51,867 bases of DNA, from positions 1 through 51,867 of the forward strand of contig DYFC01000026.1 of assembly GCA_020725385.1 (NCBI GenBank), given 5' to 3'. Positions 18,056 through 26,881 of this stretch are shown piece by piece. This DNA comes from Nitrospira japonica (GTDB lineage: Bacteria > Nitrospirota > Thermodesulfovibrionia > Thermodesulfovibrionales > SM23-35). Position 1 is the stretch's first letter. Every line of letters begins with the position of its first letter. The notes under the pieces were generated by a model. That model saw only the letters and a program-made list of their open reading frames with translations. It did not search any database and was not told the DNA's origin. Both the position numbers and the translations under genes were made by a program.

Positions 18056-18750
18056 TGTGCCTCCATTTTTCTTAAAAATATTTCAGCGATTGAAATATCT
18101 TCCGGGGTTGTTATTTTGATGTTTTTGTAAGAACCCATAACAATTTTTACTTTCCCGCCATTGAATTCCACAAGAGATGAATCATCTGTAGAATAGTATT
18201 TCTCTTTCATCGCTTTAATATAAGCATCCATTATTGTTTCATACGGGAATACCTGCGGAGTCTGAACTGCCCATAGGTTTTCTCTTTTTAATGTTCTGTT
18301 TACAATCATTTTTTTTGACTCTTTTATTGTATCTTTTGGAGGCACTGCAAGGATAACTCCGTCATATCCTGATAGTTCCCTAATAGCATTTTCAACCATT
18401 TCTACGCTTATTATTGGCCTCACTGCATCATGTATAACTACTATAGAATTTTTATTTTCAATAAATTTAAGTCCATTATACACAGAGTCCTGTCTTTCTT
18501 TTCCGCCGGGAGCAATTTTTTTAACTTTCTTTATGCCTTCTTCTTCTATTAATCTCCGGCCGATTTCCATATCTTCTGGTTTCATGACAGGGATTATTTC
18601 TTTAATACTTTCTAAAGCCTCAAAAACCTCAAGAGAATATATAAAAAGAGGCTTGCCATTAAGTAAGATAAATGGCTTGTTTGAGCCAAATCTTTTACCC
18701 ATACCCGCAGCCGGCACAACTGCTATTATGTCCTGTTTTTTAGTTCGCAA
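18052..18750 (-). CDS. ispD: 2-C-methyl-D-erythritol 4-phosphate cytidylyltransferase
   Basis: Third MEP-pathway enzyme, making CDP-methylerythritol from CTP and MEP. The nucleotidyltransferase motif VVPAAGMGKRFGSNKPFILL lies at 10-29. VVIHDAVRPIIS near 102, PKDTIKE and TPQVFPYE follow. Length is 232. The first codon appears to be TTG at 18750, since no ATG precedes the first strand. The gene order ispD-ispF with overlapping codons is common. Confidence 0.95.
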   Translation of the reverse strand: MRTKKQDIIAVVPAAGMGKRFGSNKPFILLNGKPLFIYSLEVFEALESIKEIIPVMKPEDMEIGRRLIEEEGIKKVKKIAPGGKERQDSVYNGLKFIENKNSIVVIHDAVRPIISVEMVENAIRELSGYDGVILAVPPKDTIKESKKMIVNRTLKRENLWAVQTPQVFPYETIMDAYIKAMKEKYYSTDDSSLVEFNGGKVKIVMGSYKNIKITTPEDISIAEIFLRKMEAQ

Positions 18751-18771
18751 TATTTCAACTCTTAAAATTAT

Positions 18772-19776
18772 CTATTTTGCTGTTCTTACTTCTTCATGCT
18801 CGTATTCTTCTTTTAGTTTTGTGAAGATCATTCTTCCTGCTGTTGTTTGAAGTACACTTGTGACAGTAACTTCGGCATTCTTGCCTATGAACTTTCTCGC
18901 ATTTTCCACAACTACCATTGTTCCATCATCAAGATATGCAACGCCCTGATTGTACTCTTTCCCTTCTTTTAAGATAAACACTTTCATGGACTCGCCGGGG
19001 AGCACAACAGGCTTAAGAGAATTAGCAAGTTCATTGATATTCAAAACAGAAATTCCGTGAAGTCCTGCAACTTTATTTAAATTGTAATCATTTGTTATTA
19101 CTTTTGCATTAAGAAGTTTTGCAAGAGCTACCAGTTTTGCATCAACCTCATGTATATTAGGGAAATCCTCATCAATAATCCTGACGTTAATATGAGACAT
19201 TTTCTGTATCTTGTGCAGAATGTCAAGCCCTCTTCTTCCCCGTGCTCTTTTCATAGGGTCAGGAGAATCCGCAATATGCTGGAGTTCCTGAAGAATGAAC
19301 TGTGGAAGAATAAAAACTCCTTCAAGAAACCCTGTTTCGCATATATCGGCAATACGGCCGTCAATTATTACACTCGTATCGAGAATCTTCTGATTCTCTT
19401 CAATACTTTGACCTCTGAATAATCTAAAGATACTCGCAAGAGAAATGGATTTTCCCTTATATAATCCAAGTAAAAGGCCACTATATCCAAATATGGTCAT
19501 TAATATCATTGAAACAAATTTAATTTCATCTCCAATGAATAGTCTTAAAGGCAAAACAATAAGATAGGCAAATAATAATCCGGAGGAAATACCCAGAATG
19601 CCTCCAATAATGATACCCGGAACAATTTTTCGGAAGTATATCTCAATACTAACTGCAATAATTCCGAGCACAGCACCTGATATGGTGCCATAAATTTCAT
19701 AATTGTACTTGAGTCCTATAAAATAACCTGAAAATCCAAGAAAAGCTATAATAATTGCTCTTATAATAAGTAACAT
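18772..19776 (-). CDS. Membrane-anchored PIN-TRAM domain protein (YacL-like)
   Basis: A 334-residue protein. Four N-terminal membrane helices (about 1-115) are followed by a PIN nuclease domain starting LDTSVIIDGRIADI near 137. Its conserved acidic residues run through LQELQHIAD, RGRRGLDIL and the late TNDYNLNKVA. A C-terminal TRAM domain (about 275-330: VFILKEGKEYNQGVAYLDDG) probably binds RNA. This architecture is that of YacL, often next to ispD as here. The start is ATG 19776, seven bases after GGAGGT; a GTG at 19785 overlaps that site. The RNA target is unknown. Confidence 0.92.
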   Translation of the reverse strand: MLLIIRAIIIAFLGFSGYFIGLKYNYEIYGTISGAVLGIIAVSIEIYFRKIVPGIIIGGILGISSGLLFAYLIVLPLRLFIGDEIKFVSMILMTIFGYSGLLLGLYKGKSISLASIFRLFRGQSIEENQKILDTSVIIDGRIADICETGFLEGVFILPQFILQELQHIADSPDPMKRARGRRGLDILHKIQKMSHINVRIIDEDFPNIHEVDAKLVALAKLLNAKVITNDYNLNKVAGLHGISVLNINELANSLKPVVLPGESMKVFILKEGKEYNQGVAYLDDGTMVVVENARKFIGKNAEVTVTSVLQTTAGRMIFTKLKEEYEHEEVRTAK

Positions 19777-19796
19777 TGTTCTCACCTCCTTTTATA

Positions 19797-19926
19797 ATGT
19801 AAAACGTGAAAAGCAAAGCGTAAATGTTGAAAAATCCTTCTCGAAATTTCAAGGTTTAAATCTTCTTATGTGTTTAAGCTTAACGGTTTTATATTTTACG
19901 TTTACGTTCACGCTTTACGTCTTACG
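19797..19926. repeat. Inverted ACGT-rich filler repeat
   Basis: GTAAAACGTGAAAAGCAAAGCGTAAA on the left and TTTACGTTCACGCTTTACGTCTTAC on the right are imperfect inverse copies flanking about 70 bp. The GTTTACG/CGTAAA words recur at 28104-28127 and 29195-29240. This is a low-complexity intergenic repeat type and no gene is present. Confidence 0.7.
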
Positions 19927-19987
19927 GTATTAAAAAGATGATGAGAAATTAAGAAAAGTAAAAGAAGATATCTAAAAACGTAATATT

Positions 19988-21457
19988 TTATGCCCTGAGG
20001 ATAACATAAAATTTTCTGCCACCTCTGTTGACAAATAAAAGCACAGAATCATTTTTCTTTAGACTTGATACTACTTTGTTGAAATCCTCAATAGAATTTA
20101 TTGATTTTTTATTTATTTCTTTTATTATGTCACCTTTCTTAATCTCAGCATCATCAGCCGGACTCCCCGGCTCAACCTTAATTACAACAACTCCTTTTTC
20201 TTCTTTATTTAAACCTAATTGTCTTACAATATCTTTCGATAACTCCATTACAGAAAGCCCGGTGAGAGCTTTTAGTTCTGATGGTTCGGGTAATAATTGT
20301 TCGGGCGTTACCTCTGCAACTTCTCTTGGCAGTTCAGTAATATTTACTTTTACATTAAATTCTTTGCCTGCTCTTAAAATTTTCAGAGTAACTTCAGACC
20401 CTGCTTTGCTTTGAGCAACCATATTCCGGAGATTGCTTACATCTTTGACCTCTTTGCCATTAAATTCAAGTATGATGTCACCTCTTAAGATGCCAGCACG
20501 TGAAGCAGGACTATCCTTAGCCACATCACTTACCAGAGCTCCCTTTGTGTTTTTCAGACCAAATTCGTGTGCGAGTTCTGGTGTTAGTTCTTGAATAGTT
20601 ACTCCAATCCAGCCTCTGGTCACTTTGCCTTTTTGTAAAAGTTGATCCATTACAAGTCTGACCATATTGCTTGGAACCGCAAATCCTATGCCCTGATAAC
20701 CACCTGTACGTGAAAAGATAGCTGTATTAATTCCGATTAGTTCACCCTTGATATTTACCAGAGGTCCGCCTGAATTTCCAGGATTTATGGCAGCGTCTGT
20801 TTGTATAAAATCTTCATAATCAGCAATTCCAACATTTGCCCTGCCAACAGCACTAATTATCCCCATCGTAACTGTATTACTTAAACCATAGGGGCTACCA
20901 ATGGCAAGAACAAATTCACCAACCTGAAGTTTGTCAGAATCACCCCATGGTAATGTCGGAAGATTACCTGTATTAATTTTAATGATTGCTATATCGGTCT
21001 TAGGATCTGCTCCTACAATACGACCTTTAAAAGTTCTTTTATCAATAAGGGTTACTTTGATTTCTTCCGATTTTTCGACAACATGATTGTTTGTAACAAT
21101 ATAACCGTCAGGAGAAACAATTACACCCGAGCCAAGACTTCTTTCCTTCCATTTTTTGGGAGTATCAAAATCATGAAAAGGACTAAAAAAGTCAAAAAAT
21201 GGGTCTTCAAAAAAAGGTTGCACCTCCCTTCTTATTATTTTTGTTGTTGAAATATTTACAACAGAAGGTGAAACTGCCCTTACAATATCTGAAAATGCCC
21301 TTCCTGTTTCGAGTATCTGACGGGGCACATTCGGAGCAAAAGTACCGGGCATTGAGCCTGATTTGCAGGTTATTTTACTAAGAGAATAATAAGTTATTCC
21401 TCCGAGCAGAAATCCTACAAGTAAAATTATTATGCCAAAAGCTATTTTTTTCTTCAT
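19988..21457 (-). CDS. HtrA/DegQ-family periplasmic serine protease (second copy)
   Basis: A 489-residue paralogue of the protease at 9.8 kb. The signal-anchor lies at residues 4-26. The catalytic triad is His125 (NNHVV), Asp155 (KTDIAII) and Ser229 (GNSGGPL). PDZ1 begins near 275 (GWIGVTIQELTPEL) and PDZ2 near 400 (TGLSVMELSKDIV). I place the start at ATG 21457. The longer frame to 21502 would run through a near-perfect sigma-70 promoter and adds a non-signal N terminus. Cys31 just after the anchor is not in a lipobox. Duplicated HtrA genes are frequent in Gram-negatives. Confidence 0.94.
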   Translation of the reverse strand: MKKKIAFGIIILLVGFLLGGITYYSLSKITCKSGSMPGTFAPNVPRQILETGRAFSDIVRAVSPSVVNISTTKIIRREVQPFFEDPFFDFFSPFHDFDTPKKWKERSLGSGVIVSPDGYIVTNNHVVEKSEEIKVTLIDKRTFKGRIVGADPKTDIAIIKINTGNLPTLPWGDSDKLQVGEFVLAIGSPYGLSNTVTMGIISAVGRANVGIADYEDFIQTDAAINPGNSGGPLVNIKGELIGINTAIFSRTGGYQGIGFAVPSNMVRLVMDQLLQKGKVTRGWIGVTIQELTPELAHEFGLKNTKGALVSDVAKDSPASRAGILRGDIILEFNGKEVKDVSNLRNMVAQSKAGSEVTLKILRAGKEFNVKVNITELPREVAEVTPEQLLPEPSELKALTGLSVMELSKDIVRQLGLNKEEKGVVVIKVEPGSPADDAEIKKGDIIKEINKKSINSIEDFNKVVSSLKKNDSVLLFVNRGGRKFYVILRA

Positions 21458-21464
21458 ATTTTTA

Positions 21465-21494
21465 ATTATAATAACACATTCTGGATATTGTAAA
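21465..21494 (-). promoter_or_regulatory. Sigma-70 promoter for the second htrA gene, near-leaderless
   Basis: Minus strand: -35 TTTACA (21494-21489), 18-base spacer, -10 TATAAT (21470-21465). Only seven bases separate the -10 from ATG 21457, so transcription should begin at about the A of the ATG. No Shine-Dalgarno sequence is present. Confidence 0.65.
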
Positions 21495-21505
21495 GCATCC
21501 AACCC

Positions 21506-21535
21506 TTGACCTGAGGGCTTGTATTGTGCTAATTT
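21506..21535 (+). promoter_or_regulatory. Possible divergent promoter for the aminotransferase-serA unit
   Basis: TTGACC (21506-21511), 18-base spacer, TAATTT (21530-21535). It lies back-to-back with the htrA promoter; the leader to ATG 21627 would be about 85 bases and carries AGGAGG. The -10 is weak. Confidence 0.35.
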
Positions 21536-21626
21536 CCAGAGTTTGATATTCTAAGGGAAATCTGTTTCAGAAATATAACTAAAGGCTTAAACGTCTTTAT
21601 AGATTTAAATTTCAGGAGGGAATTAA

Positions 21627-22781
21627 ATGGGAAAACGTTATTTACTTGCGCCGGGACCTACACCTGTTCCTTCAGAGGTTCTTCTGGCTATGGCAGCACC
21701 TATTATTCACCACCGTTCACCGGATTTTTTACCTGTACTTGATTCTGCGAAGAAAGGGCTACAATGGCTCTATCAGACAAAAAATGATGTTTTAATATTA
21801 TGTTCTACAGGTACAGGCGGGATGGTTGGTTCTGTTAATAATTTTTTTAACAAAGGGGATAAGGTACTCGTAATAAATGGTGGAAAATTTGGAGAAAGAT
21901 GGACAAAAATCTGTCAGGCATACGGGCTTGATGTCGAAGAGATAGTCGTTGAATGGGGATATTCAGTAAAACCCGAAGAAGTGGAAAACAAGCTCAAAAA
22001 AAACAGGAACATAAAAGGTGTTTTTGTCCAGGCCTCTGAAACTTCAACAGGTGTTTATCATGATATTCAGGCACTGGGTTCTATCGTAAAAAAATATGAT
22101 GATACGCTTTTTATTGTAGATGCTATAAGCGCGCTTGTAGCTCATGACCTTAGAACTGATGAATGGGGAATTGATATTATGGTTGGAGGCTCACAAAAAG
22201 GAGTTATGCTTCCGCCGGGAATAGCATTTGTAAGTGTCAGTGATAAAGCATGGGCAAAAGCCGAGACATCAAAACTTCCTAAATTTTATTTTAATTTTAA
22301 GAAAGAGCGTGAGAATCTTGCAAAAAATCAGACGAACTTCACATCTCCTGTTACCCTTATAATTGGTTTAAATGAAAGCTTAAGGATGTTGCAGGCAGAA
22401 GGTCTTGAAAATGTTTTTAAAAGACATGCAAAACTGGCAGATGCTACAAGACAGGCAGTCAAAGCACTCGGTCTTGAGTTATATCCCAGGGAATCTCCTT
22501 CAAATGCAGTAACTGCTATAGTGGCGCCTCAGGGAATAGATGGTCAGGCAATATATAAGAACCTGCGTGAAAAATATGGAATTACTGCTGCAGGCGGTCA
22601 GGATAAAGCAAAAGGCAAGGTATTCAGAATAGCTCATTTAGGATATTCAGATAGATTTGATATAATTACAGCTATTGCAGGCATAGAAATGGTCTTAAAA
22701 GGCATGGGCTATCCTGTAAAACTTGGAACAGGGGTGGCTGTGGCTGAAGAATTGCTGATGGTTTCAGAGGAGGCAAAATGA
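21627..22781 (+). CDS. Class V aminotransferase (serine-pyruvate / alanine-glyoxylate type)
   Basis: PLP enzyme of the SGAT/AGAT family, 384 residues. It opens LLAPGPTPVPSEVLLAMAAPIIHHRSPDF. PLP-binding Lys191 lies in GGSQKGVMLPPG. The C-terminal half contains RIAHLGYSDRFDIITAIAGIE. It shares four bases (ATGA) with serA, so it probably supplies the transamination step after SerA: making phosphoserine in place of SerC, or interconverting serine and hydroxypyruvate. The ribosome binding site AGGAGGG is strong. Substrate is inferred from context. Confidence 0.88.
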   Translation: MGKRYLLAPGPTPVPSEVLLAMAAPIIHHRSPDFLPVLDSAKKGLQWLYQTKNDVLILCSTGTGGMVGSVNNFFNKGDKVLVINGGKFGERWTKICQAYGLDVEEIVVEWGYSVKPEEVENKLKKNRNIKGVFVQASETSTGVYHDIQALGSIVKKYDDTLFIVDAISALVAHDLRTDEWGIDIMVGGSQKGVMLPPGIAFVSVSDKAWAKAETSKLPKFYFNFKKERENLAKNQTNFTSPVTLIIGLNESLRMLQAEGLENVFKRHAKLADATRQAVKALGLELYPRESPSNAVTAIVAPQGIDGQAIYKNLREKYGITAAGGQDKAKGKVFRIAHLGYSDRFDIITAIAGIEMVLKGMGYPVKLGTGVAVAEELLMVSEEAK

Positions 22782-24355
22782 AAGTTCTTGTAAGCGACAA
22801 TCTATCACAGAAAGGTATTGACATACTTAAAAAAGCAGGGCTTGATGTTGATGTGAAAACAGGGATGAAGCCAGAGGAGTTAAAAGAGTGTATCGGAGAA
22901 TACCATGGCCTTGTCATACGCTCTGCTACAAAAGTTACTTCTGAAATTATAGATGCCGCGACAAACTTGAAAGTAATAGGAAGAGCAGGTTCTGGATTGG
23001 ATAATGTTGACAGGGTTGCCGCGACTAAAAAAGGTATTGTTGTAATGAACACTCCGGGTGGCAATACAATAACAACAGCAGAGCATACAATAGCTTTAAT
23101 GGTTTCACTGGCAAGAAAAATACCACAGGCTACTATGTCAATGAAAGAGGGCAAATGGGAAAAGAAAAAATTCATGGGAGTTGAACTTTATAATAAAACT
23201 CTTGGTATAGTCGGGATAGGAAATATCGGGAGTCAGGTTGCAAAAAGAATGCAGGCATTCGGTATGAATGTGATAGCCTTTGATCCATTTCTAAATGAAG
23301 AAAAGGCAAAAATTATGGGTGTTGAAAAAGTTGATCTTCAAACTCTGTTCAAACGCTCTGACTTTATTACGCTTCATACTCCACTAACACCCGAAACAAA
23401 AGGAATGATTAATAAGGATTCTATAAAAATAATGAAAAATGGGGTACGAATAATTAACTGTGCTCGTGGTGGCATAGTTAACGAAAAAGACCTTTATGAT
23501 GCTATAGTTGAAGGAAAAGTCGCAGGAGCTGCTCTTGATGTGCTCGAAAAAGAACCACCCGAGAATAATCCTTTAATTGCTCTTGAGCAGGTAATATGCA
23601 CACCCCATCTCGGCGCATCTACAACTGAAGCACAGGAAAACGTTGCTGTTGCAGTTGCAGAACAAATAGTTGATTATTTATTGAAAGGCATAATCAGAAA
23701 TGCTGTTAACTTCCCTTCAATTCCATCTGATCAGATTGCAGTTCTCCAGCCATACATTGACCTTGCAGAAAAACTCGGGGGTTTTGCTTCCCAGATAATT
23801 GAAGGTGCTGTTTCAGAGATAAAAATTGAATATCAGGGCGATGCATGTAAAATTAATTCAGCGCCTGTTACTATTGCTGCTTTGAAAGGTTTTCTTTCTC
23901 CAATTCTCGAAGAAACAGTAAATTTCGTTAACGCACCATATATAGCAAAAGAACGCGGCATTGAAGTTAAGGAAATCAAAAGCTCCGAACCGGGTGATTA
24001 CCAGAGTCTTATTGGTTTGAGACTTCAGACAAGAGACAAGACTTCATACATAGCAGGGACTTTGTTGAGTAAAAAAGACCCGCGCATTGTAATGATAGAT
24101 GACTTCAAAGTAGAGATTGTACCTGAAGGTGAATTGCTTTTTATGTATAATAACGATAAACCGGGTGTTATAGGAAATATTGGAGCTTTATTAGGCAAAA
24201 ATGAAATAAACATTGCCCGTATGCATTTCGGGAGGGAAACTCCAGGGGGGCTGGCTATATCTGTTGTGAGTATTGATACCCCTGTAAATGAAAAGATAGT
24301 GAGTAAAATTAAAAAACTGCCCAATATACTTTCAGTAAAGCAGATAAGTTTATAA
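22778..24355 (+). CDS. serA: D-3-phosphoglycerate dehydrogenase
   Basis: NAD-dependent first step of serine synthesis. The substrate-binding lobe starts MKVLVSDNLSQKGIDIL. The Rossmann motif TLGIVGIGNIGSQVAKRM is near 142. RIINCARGGIVNE near 228 carries a conserved Arg. The catalytic His is in PHLGASTTEAQEN (near 277). An intervening domain (about 320-450) and a C-terminal ACT domain (about 450-525: GELLFMYNNDKPGVIGNIG) mark the long type 1 form, usually open to serine feedback. It is coupled to the aminotransferase upstream and followed 15 bases later by purA. Confidence 0.96.
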   Translation: MKVLVSDNLSQKGIDILKKAGLDVDVKTGMKPEELKECIGEYHGLVIRSATKVTSEIIDAATNLKVIGRAGSGLDNVDRVAATKKGIVVMNTPGGNTITTAEHTIALMVSLARKIPQATMSMKEGKWEKKKFMGVELYNKTLGIVGIGNIGSQVAKRMQAFGMNVIAFDPFLNEEKAKIMGVEKVDLQTLFKRSDFITLHTPLTPETKGMINKDSIKIMKNGVRIINCARGGIVNEKDLYDAIVEGKVAGAALDVLEKEPPENNPLIALEQVICTPHLGASTTEAQENVAVAVAEQIVDYLLKGIIRNAVNFPSIPSDQIAVLQPYIDLAEKLGGFASQIIEGAVSEIKIEYQGDACKINSAPVTIAALKGFLSPILEETVNFVNAPYIAKERGIEVKEIKSSEPGDYQSLIGLRLQTRDKTSYIAGTLLSKKDPRIVMIDDFKVEIVPEGELLFMYNNDKPGVIGNIGALLGKNEINIARMHFGRETPGGLAISVVSIDTPVNEKIVSKIKKLPNILSVKQISL

Positions 24356-24370
24356 AAGCGAGGATATGAA

Positions 24371-25660
24371 ATGCCAAGTGTTATTGTAGTGGGGCTTCAA
24401 TGGGGTGATGAAGGAAAAGGCAAGATAGTAGATGTTCTATCTGAAAAAGCTGATGTTGTCGCAAGGTTTCAGGGAGGACATAATGCAGGGCATACAGTTG
24501 TAATTAATAATGAAAAGTTTATACTTCATGTAATACCTTCGGGCATTTTATACAAGGGTAAAAAATGTTTAATAGGCAATGGAGTTGTTGTTGACCCAGC
24601 ATCTTTAGTGAAAGAAATCGAAGGACTTATAAGAAGAAATGTTCAAATAGATGGCAGCAATCTCCTTCTTAGTAAACATGCTCATGTTATTATGCCATAC
24701 CATATAGCTATTGATCAGGAAAGCGAAAAATTAAAGGGTTCAAAAAGTATTGGCACAACAGGAAGGGGCATAGGTCCAACATATTGCGATAAGATAGGAA
24801 GAACAGGAATCAGGATAAGCGATCTTTATCAAGGTGAACTTTTCAGGAGCAAACTTAAGTCAAACCTTTTACATATAAATTTTTTACTCGAAAACCTTTA
24901 TCAATCTAAGGGTTTTAATCCGGATGAAATATTTGAAGAATATTCAGGATATGCTGAAAAACTTAGGGAACATGTTGCGGATACTGATATTATTATAAAT
25001 GATGCAATAAATTCAAATAAAAATGTTCTTCTTGAGGGAGCTCAAGGCACTTTGCTTGATATAGATCATGGAACATATCCTTATGTGACTTCATCAAACT
25101 CAACAGCAGGGGGCGCGTGCACCGGTCTCGGCATAGGACCGACAAAAATAACAGGAGTTCTTGGAGTTATAAAAGCTTATACAACAAGAGTTGGTGGAGG
25201 ACCATTCCCGACAGAGATTCACGATTCTCTCGGCGAGCTTATAAGGGAAAAAGGTGGTGAGTACGGCGCAACTACAGGAAGACCGAGAAGATGTGGCTGG
25301 CTCGATATGGTAATACTCAGGCATTCTGTAAGAGTGAATGGATTGACCGGAATTGCTATAACAAAACTTGATATTCTTGACGGGCTTGAAAGTCTTAAGA
25401 TTTGTACTTCATATAAATACAATGGCCGTATATATAATGAATTTCCAAAGGAAATAAATATCTTCAACGAATGCGAGCCAGTTTATGAAGAGATAAAGGG
25501 ATGGAAAGAAAGCACTTCTGGAATTACAGATTATAAAAAATTACCTGAAAGAGCAAGAGAGTATATTGAAAAAATTCAGGAAATGCTCGGAGTTGAAGTT
25601 CAGATTATCTCAACGGGTCAAAGAAGAGATGAGCTTATAAAAATCAAAGAACAATTCTAA
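24371..25660 (+). CDS. purA: Adenylosuccinate synthetase
   Basis: Uses GTP to join IMP and aspartate, the first committed step to AMP. GLQWGDEGKGKIVDVL at residues 8-23 is the family P-loop. GHNAGHTVV, STGTTGRGIGPTY-like SIGTTGRGIGP, LLEGAQGTLLDIDHGTYPYVTSSN and GGGPFPTE follow in order. A TRVGGGPF and TTGRPRRCGW pair completes the active site. The length of 429 is normal. It sits in a serA-purA-pilZ-comF run; the next start codon touches its stop. Confidence 0.97.
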   Translation: MPSVIVVGLQWGDEGKGKIVDVLSEKADVVARFQGGHNAGHTVVINNEKFILHVIPSGILYKGKKCLIGNGVVVDPASLVKEIEGLIRRNVQIDGSNLLLSKHAHVIMPYHIAIDQESEKLKGSKSIGTTGRGIGPTYCDKIGRTGIRISDLYQGELFRSKLKSNLLHINFLLENLYQSKGFNPDEIFEEYSGYAEKLREHVADTDIIINDAINSNKNVLLEGAQGTLLDIDHGTYPYVTSSNSTAGGACTGLGIGPTKITGVLGVIKAYTTRVGGGPFPTEIHDSLGELIREKGGEYGATTGRPRRCGWLDMVILRHSVRVNGLTGIAITKLDILDGLESLKICTSYKYNGRIYNEFPKEINIFNECEPVYEEIKGWKESTSGITDYKKLPERAREYIEKIQEMLGVEVQIISTGQRRDELIKIKEQF

Positions 25661-26170
25661 ATGGAAGATAGACAAAGGGGATATAAAAGAAACCCGAGAT
25701 TCACAAAAAGGCTCGAAATATCTTTTTCTTCCGGGGTTCACAGTTTCAGAGGCATATTAAGCAATATATCGGAAAATGGTCTATTTATAAGAACCAATCG
25801 TGGTTTTGCACCCGGGACAATGGTTGATCTTGAACTCGTTCTTCCGGATCAAAAAATTTCACATCTCAAAGGAATTGTAAGAAGAACTATAAAAACACCG
25901 TTAACCACAATGAAAAATGGTATGGGTATTGAGCTTATAGAAAGAGATCGGAATTATATTGATTTTTTTAATGAATTTATAAAAGAAACAGGATTTGAAG
26001 ATGATTATAGCGAGAATGAAGAAAAAAACTATGTTGAAGAAAAACAAAATCCACCGCCTGAATTTCTGATAATAAGCTGTCCAAACTGTGGCGTTAAGAA
26101 TAAGGTTTCATATCAAAAAATTTCTCTTGGTCCTAAATGTGGAAAATGCGGGGCATTACTACCGGTTTAA
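25661..26170 (+). CDS. PilZ domain protein with C-terminal zinc ribbon
   Basis: A 169-residue protein whose ATG follows the purA stop with no gap. Residues 8-105 form a PilZ domain. The second c-di-GMP motif is intact (NISENG, D/NxSxxG). The first is KRNPR, with Lys where RxxxR has its first Arg. Residues 137-169 have CPNC..CGKC, a zinc ribbon. A charged linker (DDYSENEEKNYVEE) separates them. Binding of c-di-GMP is likely but not certain. It may link second-messenger signalling to pilus or surface functions; its partner is unknown. Confidence 0.85.
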   Translation: MEDRQRGYKRNPRFTKRLEISFSSGVHSFRGILSNISENGLFIRTNRGFAPGTMVDLELVLPDQKISHLKGIVRRTIKTPLTTMKNGMGIELIERDRNYIDFFNEFIKETGFEDDYSENEEKNYVEEKQNPPPEFLIISCPNCGVKNKVSYQKISLGPKCGKCGALLPV

Positions 26171-26868
26171 AAAGTATTACCTCTATTATATTTAATAGTC
26201 TTTATCCTTCTTTTTGTCCTATCTGCGGTGACAAATCCAATTCATTTTCCATATCTCCGGTATGCAGTAAATGCTGGTCGGAAATAAAGCAATATGATGG
26301 TCCTTCATGCAATATATGTGCTTTACCTTTTGTTTCGGAAAAATCAAAAATATGTGGCAATTGTCTAAGAAATAAACCAGTATTTAAAGAGGTAATAGCT
26401 TTTGGTTTGTATGAAGGTATCTTAAAAGAAGCTATAAGTCAGTTCAAATTTTATGGAATAAGAAGACTCGCAAAGCCTCTTGGAAATTTGCTCTTAAACT
26501 TTAATATCCCTGATGCTGATGCTGTTATCCCTGTCCCTATGACAAAGAAAGGACTTATCCAGAGAGGATTTAATCAATCAGTGCTTATTGGTAAATCTAT
26601 TGCTCGACACAAACGTATTCCGCTTTTGATTAATGTTCTTTACAAGATAAAAGAAACTCCTCCTCAGGTTGGACTATCTGCTTCGGAAAGGTTAAAAAAT
26701 CTGACAGGCGCATTCATAGCAAAGGGAAATTTAAATGGTAAGTTTTTAATCCTTGTTGATGACGTTATGACAACCGGTGCAACAGTAACAGAATGTACCA
26801 AAGCGCTTTCAAAAGCAGGAGCAAAAGAAGTAATTGTTCTTGTTTTAGCAAGAACGGGTGGATTATAA
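26137..26868 (+). CDS. comF: ComF-family amidophosphoribosyltransferase-like protein
   Basis: A 243-residue protein. The N-terminal double zinc finger has FCPICGDK..VCSKCW and CNIC..CGNC. The C-terminal PRTase domain has the PRPP loop LILVDDVMTTGATVTECTKAL and VIPVPMTKKGLIQRGFNQS. Family members are linked to DNA uptake (ComFC, GntX), acting with ComFA. The start at 26137 lies 34 bases inside pilZ, in another frame; an ATG at 26146 is also possible. Neither has a ribosome binding site, so translation is probably coupled. Confidence 0.88.
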   Translation: MWKMRGITTGLKSITSIIFNSLYPSFCPICGDKSNSFSISPVCSKCWSEIKQYDGPSCNICALPFVSEKSKICGNCLRNKPVFKEVIAFGLYEGILKEAISQFKFYGIRRLAKPLGNLLLNFNIPDADAVIPVPMTKKGLIQRGFNQSVLIGKSIARHKRIPLLINVLYKIKETPPQVGLSASERLKNLTGAFIAKGNLNGKFLILVDDVMTTGATVTECTKALSKAGAKEVIVLVLARTGGL

Positions 26869-26881
26869 GCTTCAAAATGTA

